A DNA stretch of 64,000 nucleotides from positions 32,216 through 96,215 of the forward strand of contig NZ_JACJJL010000016.1 in NCBI RefSeq assembly GCF_016899955.1. The letters run 5' to 3'. Shown in pieces: positions 23,541-32,058 of this stretch (the stretch's first letter is position 1; each line of letters starts with the position of its first letter). The position numbers were made by a program, and so were the translations under genes. Source of the stretch: Marseilla massiliensis. Its GTDB lineage: Bacteria > Bacteroidota > Bacteroidia > Bacteroidales > Bacteroidaceae. The notes beneath the pieces were generated by a model, which saw nothing but the letters and a program-made list of their open reading frames with translations, did not search any database and was not told the origin of the DNA.

Positions 23541-24092
23541 CTATTCTTTCCGGGGCATGGCCTCCCAGCAGCGCCCCAGTTCGGCCAGCAGGCTCTCGTA
23601 GTCGCTGTCGGTGAAAACGCTGTCTGCCGATGCCAGCATTGTATATGCCACCCCGCTGAAGGTGCGCTCCAAGCCTGTGTCGCGCAAACCGTGGCGCAGG
23701 TAGAACGCATGGCGGCGGCGCCTCTGCTCCAGGTTGGCACATTGCTGCCGCGGCGACTCTATGTCGAGCACGAGCACCCTGCCCGAATAACGCGCCATGA
23801 CGGCCTTGAGCACCATGCTGCCGTAGCCCCTGCCGCGCATGCCGTCGGCCACGGCAAAATACCAGAACCAGTTGGCCGTGGGCCATTCGCACACCAGCGT
23901 AAGCCCCACAAAGCTGTCGCCGGCATACCATGCCGAGTAGGCTATGGGCATAACAGGCAGAAGCCTCACCAAGTCGTGGTAAGGTATCTGCTCCTCTACA
24001 GGAAACGCCGTCTCATACAGCCGGCGCAACTCCGGCATCAGGGCTGCATCGCTGTCCACCCTCACTTCACGTATCATGCTTTCTCCGCTCAT
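23541..24092 (-). CDS. GNAT-family N-acetyltransferase
   Basis: A 183-residue GNAT acetyltransferase. Motif A, which binds acetyl-CoA pyrophosphate, reads VADGMRGRGYGSMVLKAVM (about 80-98), and a LVLDIESP strand and an AFYLRHGLRDTG segment follow as in the fold. The substrate is unknown. ATG at 24090-24092 overlaps the stop of the upstream gene in an ATGA arrangement, so the two are translated together; an ATG at 24075-24077 is an alternative start. Confidence 0.88.
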   Translation of the reverse strand: MSGESMIREVRVDSDAALMPELRRLYETAFPVEEQIPYHDLVRLLPVMPIAYSAWYAGDSFVGLTLVCEWPTANWFWYFAVADGMRGRGYGSMVLKAVMARYSGRVLVLDIESPRQQCANLEQRRRRHAFYLRHGLRDTGLERTFSGVAYTMLASADSVFTDSDYESLLAELGRCWEAMPRKE

Positions 24093-24796
24093 GTGCCTAT
24101 TATCCGTTCTATCTTCTTTTTGCCTGCCTCAGGGAACAGTCCGACCATGTGAGCCGCCATCAGGTCGAACGACTGGCGCGGTGTACGGCCGCCCGCTGCC
24201 TCAGCCCAGTCGGTCTCGTACATGGCCTCGGGGGTGCAGTAGCGCGCCACGCCCCACCCGTAGGGCTCGCCTTTCTTCGACAGAAGATACTCGAAGTCGG
24301 CTATGCACACGTAGGTGCCCATCTGCAACGCCGCAATGAGCGAGTCGAAAGCCGTGCCGTTGCGCCTGTTCTCTATGGGCGAGGCTGGGTCATCGGGGTT
24401 GAACCGCGTGCGCTTGCGGCTGAGGGTGAACCCGCTGGCCACCTTCAGTTGCTTCGACAACATCGACTCATGCTCCACAAGCACGTCGAGTATGTGGTTG
24501 GCATCGGCGCCCATGCTGTCTATTGGATACAGCGACCGCCGCCAGTTGATGAAGTCGGGCAGCCACCTGAGGCTTACAAAGCCCGCCTTTCCGCAGAAAA
24601 ACTTGCCATAGGCACACTGCCAATGGCTTATGATGGGGCCTTTCCACTGCCATGCGCCCTGCTCGCCGTGCTCGCCGAACAGCAGGTCGGGCGCCACCTG
24701 CTCCTCTATAGAAAAGCCCTCTATGCCGTTTTTGAAGAATGGCATAAACCCCCACTCTTCTATGAGCGACTCGAGTTGTTCTTGTGACTCAACCAT
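24089..24796 (-). CDS. AlkZ-related-like protein of unknown function
   Basis: A 235-residue soluble protein. The EEWGFMPFFKNGIEGFSIEE opening and the GAWQWKGPIISHWQCAYGKF stretch resemble proteins annotated as AlkZ-related, where a WQWK motif and a following cysteine- or glycine-rich turn recur. That annotation is itself loose, and DNA glycosylase activity is not shown by anything visible here. It is cotranscribed with the GNAT gene (four-base overlap). A possible promoter lies at 24926-24933. Confidence 0.7.
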   Translation of the reverse strand: MVESQEQLESLIEEWGFMPFFKNGIEGFSIEEQVAPDLLFGEHGEQGAWQWKGPIISHWQCAYGKFFCGKAGFVSLRWLPDFINWRRSLYPIDSMGADANHILDVLVEHESMLSKQLKVASGFTLSRKRTRFNPDDPASPIENRRNGTAFDSLIAALQMGTYVCIADFEYLLSKKGEPYGWGVARYCTPEAMYETDWAEAAGGRTPRQSFDLMAAHMVGLFPEAGKKKIERIIGT

Positions 24797-24925
24797 GATG
24801 ATGCCGTTGTTTAGTTAATGCCTGCCACCCGCCGCCGAAACACGGCCGCCGAAAGGCAAACTGCCAGTCAGCCACCATGCAGCCCGCTGCCAGCCGGATT
24901 GCACCCGGCCATGATGCCAGACGCA

Positions 24926-24933
24926 CAAAGTTA
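24926..24933 (-). promoter_or_regulatory. Possible promoter of the AlkZ-related/GNAT pair
   Basis: Minus-strand TAACTTTG matches the -7 consensus. The -33 element is not recognisable and the leader would be about 125 bases. Confidence 0.4.
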
Positions 24934-25070
24934 GCCATTTTTTGCGACATTTCCACCATGCGGAACGATTATTTTCCGCACCGGCCCCTGTGCCGGCTCG
25001 TTACCGGCACACGCAATGCAGACCACAGCACCGCTACCCGCCGGCAACGGCCGATGCAAGGAGAGGTCGC

Positions 25071-25158
25071 AAAACGGCCCATATCGCACTGCAATACGGG
25101 CCGTTTCGCATCATAAAATGCGCCGTTTCGCTAAGCAAAACGGCGCACGCTCATAAAT
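25071..25158. repeat. 22-bp tandem repeat array D (four units)
   Basis: Units at 25071 (AAAACGGCCCATATCGCA...), 25093 (AATACGGGCCGTTTCGCA...), 25115 (AAAATGCGCCGTTTCGCT...) and 25137 (AAAACGGCGCACGC...). It lies in the 455-base gap 24797-25251. Outside the array and the possible promoter, that gap holds nothing I can identify. Confidence 0.83.
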
Positions 25159-25251
25159 CATTGTCTTCCAAACGGTTAAGGCTGCCGGCCAAACCGGCCA
25201 GCCATAGCTGAGATGCATCACGGCCGATGGCGGCCCGGCACAATGCTGCCG

Positions 25252-27636
25252 TTAGAAATGCATCGATAGGTCAAGCCCGACCTGCAGCGGATTGCCACGC
25301 TGGGCAAACGAGCGCTGTACGCGGTCGACGGAGCTGTTTACGAGAAATGTGTTGTACTTGGTGTCCGTAAGGTTGCGCCCCCAGATGTTGACGGTTGCCT
25401 TGCCGAGGTCGAACTGCACGTGGGCACCGAGCAGAGCGTAGAACTTCTGCGAGTTCTCGTTGGCCACATCCCAGTATGTCTCGCCGTTGCCGGCAACGTC
25501 GGCACCCACCGTGATGGCCTTGACAAAGCCGTCGCGCGAGAGCATGAAGCTGTAGTCGGCCACCACGCTGAATGTGTGATTGGGCACAAACGGCACGCAG
25601 TTGCCCTCGTAGTTGCGGAGCACATTGCCCGAGCCGTCGGCAGCCTTCACGCTGTCTGAATACTGGCTGAACGTAGAGCGCGTGTAGCTGTAGGTGGCGC
25701 TCCACGCAAGCCTGTCGGCCGCCGCCTTGCCGCGCAGCGCGAGCTCTACGCCGCAACTGCTGCTCTTGCCGGCATTGACCATCATGCGGCCGTAGCCATA
25801 GTTGCCTGCCATGACCGAAAGCTGCTGGTTGCTGATGCGCGTGTAGTACACCGATGCGTCGGCGTGCAGCTTGCCTCCGAAGAGGTTGAGGTGCGCTCCG
25901 AGCTCATAGTTCCAGCTCACCTCGGGCTTGTATGTTATGGTGCGGTTGATGTTGTCGTACTCGGCGTCGGTGTGCGTCAGCGTCATGTCGCCCTTCATCA
26001 GCTGCATGAGCTTCATGCCGAGCGCGCTCTGCTCGCTCTTGAATATGTCGGAGAACATCTGAAGGTTGTAGCCTCCGGCGCGGAAGCCCTTGCTCACGGT
26101 GGCATAGACGTTTGAGCCGTCGTCGCTTATCCTGTATGTCAGCGCGAACTTGGGCAGCAACTGGTCGTAGCTCTCTGCCGTGCCGCCCTGCATGACAGAG
26201 CGGAAGTGGCTGCTCACGGCCGGCCGCGGCGGCATGTTGAGGCCGAGCAGGAAGTGTGAGTATGAGTCGTAGTTTATCTTGACGCGCTGATGGTCGTACC
26301 TCAGGCCGAGCGTGAGCATGAGCCTGTCGGCAATGCTGAAGTTCGATTCGTGGTAAACGCCCACGTTGAGCTGCGGCGTCTTGAACTCACCCGGCACGTA
26401 GTTGTCAGTCAGGGTCATGGCCGACGCCACCGTGGGCGGCATGCCCATCGACGACAGTATCTGCTTGTTCATGGCCTCGCCGAAGTAAACCGGGCCGTCG
26501 GTGCGCAGCCATTGGTAGCTGAAGAAGGCGCCCGAGGTGTGCTGCCACCGCCCGTTGCCGGCACTGCGCAGCGTCACCTCCTGTGTCAGCACGTTGAGCT
26601 TCTGCATCTGCTCCAGGCGCATGTAGTCGGCAGGCAGGTAGTCTTGGTCCATCTGCATCATGTCGTCAAGGAACTGGTAGCCCGTTGCCAGGCTCAGCAA
26701 CAGTGCATCCCACTTGTACGAGATGCTCAACCCGGCGTTCACCATCTGCCTGCGGTATCCGTTCATAAACGTGGTAGAGGGGTCGGCAAAATCGCCTGTC
26801 TCACTGTTGTACTCGCCATACGGGAACGCGTTCTGGTTGACATACTGGTAGTCGGAGGTAAGGTCGAACGTCAGGCGGCTGTTGGGCGTAAATACAAAGC
26901 GCATCCTTCCGCCTGCCTCGTTGCTCAGGTCGGCTTTCTCGCCAAGGTTTGTATTGTCGAAGAATCCGCGCTGCCCGCTGTAGAAGGCAGCTGCCGAGAA
27001 GGCGAAGTTATTGCTCGGGCGGTGGTAGTGGGCCACCTCTGTCGTGGCCGCCATGCCCGTGCCGATGCTCACGCTGACGTCGGTTCCCTGGTATTTCATT
27101 GGGTTCTTTGAATACATTCGCACTATTCCGCCCTCGGTGTTCATCCCGTAGAGCGTGCCCTGCGGCCCGCGCAGCACGTCAACACGGTCGAGCATGTAGA
27201 AGTGACGGTTGTATGTGCTCTTGTTTACAAGCGGTATGTTGTCGAAATATACGCCCATCGCCGGGTCGCCCGAGCGCGAACCGATGCCCCGCACGTATAT
27301 CGACGACGTGAACCTTGAGCCGTAGGCCGGCACGACAAACGACGGGACGTAATATGACAGGCGGCTGAGGCTATGCACGCCGAGGCGCTGCATCTCCTTG
27401 TCGGTGAACACCGTACTGCTCAACGGCTGTCGCCTCAACCGCAAGTTTTCCTTCGGTTGGGCCACCACTACTACCTCGTCGAGGTCTACCACTCGCGATG
27501 TGTCGGCCGCAACTGATGCAACCGGCACGGCAACCATAGCGCCACCGCGCTCACCTGAAAAGTCTGTCGCCCCACCGGCAGCCCACATCTGGGTTGCTGC
27601 GGAGGTCACGACGACGCACAAAGCCATTCTAATCAT
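25252..27636 (-). CDS. TonB-dependent outer-membrane receptor
   Basis: A 794-residue TonB-dependent receptor. A signal peptide (to about residue 19, QMWAAGG) is followed by a TonB-box-like stretch (DLDEVVVVAQPK), a plug domain (ending about residue 175, with SIYVRGIGSR and VDVLRGPQGTLYGMNTEGG) and the 22-strand barrel, ending in an aromatic terminal residue (LSMHF). It lacks the carboxypeptidase-like N-terminal domain and a SusD partner, so it is not a SusC glycan importer. The architecture suits an iron-chelate, haem or vitamin receptor, but the ligand is unknown. ATG at 27634-27636 is chosen because the longer frame includes the promoter. Confidence 0.9.
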   Translation of the reverse strand: MIRMALCVVVTSAATQMWAAGGATDFSGERGGAMVAVPVASVAADTSRVVDLDEVVVVAQPKENLRLRRQPLSSTVFTDKEMQRLGVHSLSRLSYYVPSFVVPAYGSRFTSSIYVRGIGSRSGDPAMGVYFDNIPLVNKSTYNRHFYMLDRVDVLRGPQGTLYGMNTEGGIVRMYSKNPMKYQGTDVSVSIGTGMAATTEVAHYHRPSNNFAFSAAAFYSGQRGFFDNTNLGEKADLSNEAGGRMRFVFTPNSRLTFDLTSDYQYVNQNAFPYGEYNSETGDFADPSTTFMNGYRRQMVNAGLSISYKWDALLLSLATGYQFLDDMMQMDQDYLPADYMRLEQMQKLNVLTQEVTLRSAGNGRWQHTSGAFFSYQWLRTDGPVYFGEAMNKQILSSMGMPPTVASAMTLTDNYVPGEFKTPQLNVGVYHESNFSIADRLMLTLGLRYDHQRVKINYDSYSHFLLGLNMPPRPAVSSHFRSVMQGGTAESYDQLLPKFALTYRISDDGSNVYATVSKGFRAGGYNLQMFSDIFKSEQSALGMKLMQLMKGDMTLTHTDAEYDNINRTITYKPEVSWNYELGAHLNLFGGKLHADASVYYTRISNQQLSVMAGNYGYGRMMVNAGKSSSCGVELALRGKAAADRLAWSATYSYTRSTFSQYSDSVKAADGSGNVLRNYEGNCVPFVPNHTFSVVADYSFMLSRDGFVKAITVGADVAGNGETYWDVANENSQKFYALLGAHVQFDLGKATVNIWGRNLTDTKYNTFLVNSSVDRVQRSFAQRGNPLQVGLDLSMHF

Positions 27637-27664
27637 TTGATATAAGTTTTCTTGTTTGAGTGTG

Positions 27665-27696
27665 CAAAGGTAGGCAATAACGCCCACCCCGGCAAT
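27665..27696 (-). promoter_or_regulatory. Promoter of the TonB-dependent receptor gene
   Basis: Minus-strand ATTG (27693-27696), 20 bases, TACCTTTG (27665-27672). Leader of about 22 bases. No Fur-like dyad or riboswitch is evident in this short region. Confidence 0.75.
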
Positions 27697-27736
27697 CCTC
27701 ATTTATATGGATTTGGGCTGCCGGCCCGCAAAAACA

Positions 27737-28759
27737 TCATTCGTTGTATGCGCCGCAGTGCGGACAGACGCCCTTGTCGAGCATCTTGGCACCGCAATTG
27801 CCGCAGATATAGCGGCAGCGGGTGTTGCGGAAGTAACGGCGTATGGCAAATATGGCATACGCGACAAAGAGCGGATAGCCCACGTAATACAGCGTAGAGA
27901 TGCTGAAAACCACGTAATCTATGGCGCACACTGCCGCCAGTCCGCACAGGTAGAGCAGCGTATCGACAAACGAGAGCTGCCGTGCTATCTCCTCGACGGC
28001 TGCCAGCGACACTATGATGATGGCCCAAACAAGCGATATGAACAGGCCGAGGTGGGGCGGAAGGGCAAACGGGTTTAGCGACGGATGGTAGTAGAAATGG
28101 CGCCACGAGTCGGGCCCGAACAACTGTATCGACGCATACAGCGTGGCAGCCCCCGCCACAAGGAGGGTGAGTAGCGTCGGGTAGAACGAGTCGATGTCGT
28201 GGAAATGCACTATCATGGCATTGCGTTTGAACAGCGAACGGAGGCCGTAGGCGGCGCCTACCGACACCACCAAGGCGAGGAAAAGCAGCAGATGTACGTC
28301 AGAGAATGTGTCGATGAACTGCGAGATGTAGTTGTCGGGCTCCACGCCGGGCAGCATGGCACGCTCGCGTATCCACCCCTGCGTGATCTGGTCGCGGGCA
28401 ATCTTCACCCACACCGAGTCGATTGTGTCGCCGGGCATGGTCATGAAGTCGGCCACAACGACGTAGTCGCCGTTGTAAACCGTGACGGAATCGAATGGCA
28501 ACTCGTCGGGAGCCTGGCACACCAGGCGCAAAGAGTCGGCCTTGACCACGAAGTTGTAGTTCTGCGAATAATGGTGGGTGGTGGAAAACGAGATTGAGTC
28601 TATCTGCCGCTTGGTCAGGTCCCAGGCATCGGGCGTGGCGCTCGACTGATTGTAACAAGACGAAAGCATGGGCGCAAACAGCAGCAACACTAACCACGGC
28701 AGCAGCGCCGCGGCAAGATTTACGGGCGACTTGCCCACTGTCTTTTTGGCTTTTTCCAT
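27737..28759 (-). CDS. Zinc-ribbon multi-pass membrane protein
   Basis: A 340-residue membrane protein without an assigned function. An N-terminal hydrophobic segment containing LLFAPMLSSCYNQSS could be a lipoprotein-like signal or a membrane anchor. A beta-rich extracytoplasmic domain of about 130 residues follows, then about five transmembrane helices, and a C-terminal zinc ribbon (CGNCGAKMLDKGVCPHCG). ATG at 28757-28759 starts 13 bases after the U32 gene ends, making it the third gene of a metA-U32-zinc ribbon operon. An upstream ATG at 28814-28816 would overlap the U32 gene and is less likely. Confidence 0.78.
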   Translation of the reverse strand: MEKAKKTVGKSPVNLAAALLPWLVLLLFAPMLSSCYNQSSATPDAWDLTKRQIDSISFSTTHHYSQNYNFVVKADSLRLVCQAPDELPFDSVTVYNGDYVVVADFMTMPGDTIDSVWVKIARDQITQGWIRERAMLPGVEPDNYISQFIDTFSDVHLLLFLALVVSVGAAYGLRSLFKRNAMIVHFHDIDSFYPTLLTLLVAGAATLYASIQLFGPDSWRHFYYHPSLNPFALPPHLGLFISLVWAIIIVSLAAVEEIARQLSFVDTLLYLCGLAAVCAIDYVVFSISTLYYVGYPLFVAYAIFAIRRYFRNTRCRYICGNCGAKMLDKGVCPHCGAYNE

Positions 28760-28772
28760 GCTTGATATCGGT

Positions 28773-30635
28773 TTATGGTTGTCTTCTTCCTTTCGTGCCG
28801 CTACCCTCGGCGGCATAAACGTTCATCTGGCAACGGCTGCAATCGAACTCCAGCCTGAAGCGCCTGCCGTCAGGCAGGGCCAGAAACAGCGGTTCTTCCC
28901 AATGCGGGTCTGTGCCGCCGCGCCTCACGCAGTGGCCTAACGCGTGGCGTATGCAATAGCGGCACTGCATCAGCAACGCCCCGCCTACGGGCTTCTGCTC
29001 GAACGACGGGGCCACCCCGGGCACGCCGTGGGCCGCATAGAAAGCGCCCGCCTCGGCGTTGGCCACGTTATAAAGATATTGGAAGCGGCCGCACTGCGGG
29101 GCATCGGGCTCAACGGCAGCGGGCCTGACTCCCACTGGTATCATGCCCGCCACGGTGCTCTGCTCAAGGGCCTCGACCGCGCTGCGGCGCAACTTGGCCA
29201 GCACGCTCGAGGGTATGAAGCAGTCGAAGCCTTCGGGCAGTTCAACGCCGGAGCACTCGTATACCGTGGTGCCGAGCTTCGTGAGCTGCCTTACGATGTT
29301 CTCGCGCTGGTCTTGCATGGCGGCCTGGTGGTCTACGGCGGCCTCGACACGCGCCGAAGGGCCGCCGTCGATGGCGGCGGTCAGGGCCACGCCGGTGGGC
29401 GTTGGCTCCAGTTTCATTGTTATGGCTATCTTCCTTACGGCGCTCTGCCGGCCGAGCACCCGCTCAAACTCCTGGTCGTTGTTGCGGTAGAGGGCCATGC
29501 CCGGTCGTAGCCCGGCAGGCATGCGCAGCGGGAAAAGGCGGTTGTTGTCGGCCCGGTTAACCCTGAAGCCCTCAAGCCGCCCGCCGTCGGCCACGAAGCA
29601 AAGGCCGTCGCCATTGGCAAACGCAGCCAGCCCAGAGACCGTGAACGACGCGCCGCGCACCTCCTTGACGTGACCAACAAACTCGCCCTTGGCCTTGGGC
29701 GTGTCCATCGAGGCCATGTCGGCCTTGCGCCCTTCAAGGAAATAGGTGGTGTAACCACGGTTGAAGGTCTTGCGCAGGTCGGGGGCGAACGAATAAGAGC
29801 AGTGGCCGAGCGAAGCCCTGCGATACTTGCCGGGGTGGCGTCGTATCACCTCGTCGAGCCGGCGGCTGTAAGCGGCAGTGACATTCTTGACGTAGGCAGC
29901 GTCTTTGAGCCGCCCTTCTATCTTGAACGACGTTGCCCCCGCCTCGGCCAGCTCGTCCAGAGAGCCTTGACGGCACATGTCTTTCAGCGACAGGAAATAG
30001 CGCCCTGGCTCAATCACCCGTCCGCCGGCGTCCTCGAGGTCGAAGCGAAGGCGGCAGAACTGTGCGCACTCTCCCCTGTTTGCCGAGCGCCCGAAGCAAT
30101 GCTGCGAGGCATAGCACTGCCCGCTGTAGCTCACGCACAGCGCCCCGTGCACAAACACCTCGAGCTCTACATCGGGCACGCGCTCATGTATGGCGGCAAT
30201 CTCCGACACTGACAGCTCGCGGGCCAGCACCACCCGGCTGAACCCTATGTCACGCAGCCAGCCCACTTTCTCTGCCGTGCGGTTGTCGGTCTGGGTGCTT
30301 GCGTGGGCGGCCATGCGCCCGCCGCGGAGCATGCCCAGCACCGCCATGTCCTGCACGAGGATGGCGTCGGCGCCTGCCGCGTCGAGCTGCCCGAGCAGCT
30401 GCCTGGTGGCCTCGAGCTCACCGTCGTATATTATTGTGTTGACCGTCACGTATACACGAGCCCCGAAACGGTGGGCGTAACGGCACAGCTCGGCTATGTC
30501 GTCCACCGAGTTGCCGGCAGCGGCGCGTGCGCCGAAGCTCTCGGCCCCAATGTAAACGGCATCAGCCCCATGGTCGATGGCTGCCCGGCCGCACTCAAGG
30601 TCGCGCGCCGGAGCAAGAAGTTCGAGCGTTGTCAC
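28773..30635 (-). CDS. U32-family peptidase-like RNA hydroxylation protein (RlhA-like)
   Basis: A 620-residue U32-family protein. The N-terminal TIM-barrel-like domain begins LELLAPARDLECGRAAIDHG and includes HASTQTDNRTAE and the family signature VFVHGALCVSYSGQC, followed by a cysteine set (QHCFGRSANRGECAQFC) that probably holds an Fe-S cluster. Length and the extra C-terminal region match RlhA (YdcP), which hydroxylates a 23S rRNA cytidine in E. coli, rather than the shorter TrhP. True protease activity is doubtful. It begins with GTG at 30633-30635, overlapping the metA stop by one base (TAGTG). Confidence 0.86.
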   Translation of the reverse strand: MTTLELLAPARDLECGRAAIDHGADAVYIGAESFGARAAAGNSVDDIAELCRYAHRFGARVYVTVNTIIYDGELEATRQLLGQLDAAGADAILVQDMAVLGMLRGGRMAAHASTQTDNRTAEKVGWLRDIGFSRVVLARELSVSEIAAIHERVPDVELEVFVHGALCVSYSGQCYASQHCFGRSANRGECAQFCRLRFDLEDAGGRVIEPGRYFLSLKDMCRQGSLDELAEAGATSFKIEGRLKDAAYVKNVTAAYSRRLDEVIRRHPGKYRRASLGHCSYSFAPDLRKTFNRGYTTYFLEGRKADMASMDTPKAKGEFVGHVKEVRGASFTVSGLAAFANGDGLCFVADGGRLEGFRVNRADNNRLFPLRMPAGLRPGMALYRNNDQEFERVLGRQSAVRKIAITMKLEPTPTGVALTAAIDGGPSARVEAAVDHQAAMQDQRENIVRQLTKLGTTVYECSGVELPEGFDCFIPSSVLAKLRRSAVEALEQSTVAGMIPVGVRPAAVEPDAPQCGRFQYLYNVANAEAGAFYAAHGVPGVAPSFEQKPVGGALLMQCRYCIRHALGHCVRRGGTDPHWEEPLFLALPDGRRFRLEFDCSRCQMNVYAAEGSGTKGRRQP

Positions 30636-31552
30636 TATTCAATCCGGTTTATGTCGTAAGGCGTCTCTTGGTATACGTAATAGTTTATCCAGTTGCTGTA
30701 GAGCAGGTTGGCGTGGGCCCTCCAGGTGACGAGGGGCGGGTTGTCGGGGTTGTCGCCTACGTAGTAGTGCCTCGGCAGCTCCACGTCGTCGCGCACGCCA
30801 CGGTCGCGCCTGTATTCCGTGTCGAGCGTGTTGGGCGCATACTCCAGGTGGCCCGTTATGTAGAACTCACGGCCGCCGCGCGCCATGACCATGCTTACGC
30901 CGCACTCCGGCGACTCGGCAATGAGCTGCAGGCCCGGGCATGCCAGTATGTCCTCGCGCCTAACCTCGGTGTGCCGGCTGTGGGGCATGTAGAAAACGTC
31001 GTCGAACCCGCGGAATATGGGCAGCAACGGGTCGAGCGGCCGCTGGCTGAACACGCCGAACATCTTTTTCTCGAGCGGGTATTTCGGTATGCCGTAGTGG
31101 CAGTAAAGCCCGGCCTGCGCAGCCCAGCAGATGTACAGCGTCGACGTGACGTGGGTGCGGGCCCATCGCAATATGCCGCTCACCTCGTCCCAATAGGTCA
31201 CCTGTTCGTAGTCGTATGTCTCCACGGGGGCTCCGGTCACTATCATGCCGTCAAACTTCTCGCCTGCCATATCCTCGAAATCGCGGTAGAACATCATCAT
31301 GTGCTCTATCGGGGTGTTCTTCGGCGTGTGGCTCTTCAGCTTCATGAAGCTCACCTCCAGCTGCAAGGGGGTGTTAGACAACAGCCTCACGAGGTCGGTC
31401 TCGGTGGTTATCTTCAGCGGCATGAGATTCAGTATGACTATCCGTAGCGGACGGATGTCCTGCGTGGTGGCCCGCGTGTTGTCCATCACAAATATGTTCT
31501 CTTTCTTCAGCAGCTCTATTGCGGGCAGCTTGTCTGGTAGTCTTAATGGCAT
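30635..31552 (-). CDS. metA: Homoserine O-acyltransferase MetA, probably acetyl-CoA-specific
   Basis: MetA-type homoserine acyltransferase (305 residues), first committed step of methionine synthesis. The catalytic triad aligns exactly with studied MetA proteins: C142 (ICWAAQAG), H235 and E237 (YITGHLEYAP). Position 111 is glutamate (TGAPVETYDYEQV). In Bacillus cereus MetA, Glu111 selects acetyl-CoA, whereas E. coli has Gly111 and uses succinyl-CoA, so this enzyme probably makes O-acetylhomoserine. It heads a three-gene operon and has a near-perfect promoter 24 bases upstream. Confidence 0.94.
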   Translation of the reverse strand: MPLRLPDKLPAIELLKKENIFVMDNTRATTQDIRPLRIVILNLMPLKITTETDLVRLLSNTPLQLEVSFMKLKSHTPKNTPIEHMMMFYRDFEDMAGEKFDGMIVTGAPVETYDYEQVTYWDEVSGILRWARTHVTSTLYICWAAQAGLYCHYGIPKYPLEKKMFGVFSQRPLDPLLPIFRGFDDVFYMPHSRHTEVRREDILACPGLQLIAESPECGVSMVMARGGREFYITGHLEYAPNTLDTEYRRDRGVRDDVELPRHYYVGDNPDNPPLVTWRAHANLLYSNWINYYVYQETPYDINRIE

Positions 31553-31575
31553 TGTGTGATTCTATTTTAGCCCCA

Positions 31576-31606
31576 CAAAGATAAGCATTTTTATGGAGAA
31601 GACAAA
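31576..31606 (-). promoter_or_regulatory. Promoter of metA operon
   Basis: Minus-strand TTTG (31603-31606), 19 bases, TATCTTTG (31576-31583). Leader of about 18 bases, leaving no room for a SAM riboswitch. Confidence 0.85.
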
Positions 31607-31772
31607 ATTATGGATTCAGAAATGAAGCAACGGGCCACGTCGCAGCCACGGCCCAACGCCGCCCGAGGCCGGGCCGCGGCCCACAAAGGCGTGCCGCCCA
31701 CGCTGCTCCGGCGGCCGTAGACCAACTTTGCCGCGATGCTGAAAATACGCTACAATGGTGAGCCCGCGCACC

Positions 31773-31860
31773 GGCAAAGGCCTTGTGGCATGGCGGAACG
31801 GCCCGTTTCACGCCCCGAGACGGGCCCGGTTGCGGCACTTCAAGACCGGCGGCGCAACGC
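31773..31860. repeat. 22-bp tandem repeat array E (two clear, two decayed units)
   Basis: Clear units at 31795 (GGAACGGCCCGTTTCACG...) and 31817 (GAGACGGGCCCGGTTGCG...). Flanking 22-base stretches at 31773 and 31839 fit loosely. It lies in the 506-base gap 31553-32058 between metA and the M13 peptidase. The rest of that gap holds only the metA promoter and a terminator. Confidence 0.68.
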
Positions 31861-31991
31861 TCTGAGTGACAGACTGTTGTAGCAAAAGCACCATTCGGTA
31901 AAAGCGATTTACAAAAACAGCCTTGCCACGCCTTGGCCACCACCACGCCCCATGGGCTTCATGGCTGCCGCCTCGGGCAGGCACAAAACAA

Positions 31992-32025
31992 GGGCCGCCA
32001 TCGGCTTTGATGCCAATGGCGGCCC
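31992..32025 (-). terminator. Hairpin terminator of the M13 peptidase gene
   Basis: Perfect 10-base arms GGGCCGCCAT (31992-32001) and ATGGCGGCCC (32016-32025). On the minus strand TTGTTTTGTG follows. Confidence 0.78.
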
Positions 32026-32058
32026 TGAATGGTCAGTCACGTGGCCTTGCGGCACAGA

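Noticed and set aside
25252..27636. SusC-like glycan receptor
   Set aside because: There is no N-terminal carboxypeptidase-like domain and no adjacent SusD gene, so assignment to a polysaccharide utilisation locus is not supported.
31553..31607. SAM riboswitch upstream of metA
   Set aside because: The promoter is only 24 bases from the start codon, leaving no room for a structured leader.
31608..31946. 112-residue frame on the minus strand in the metA/M13 gap
   Set aside because: It crosses repeat array E, has no promoter, and its translation is low-complexity and compositionally biased.
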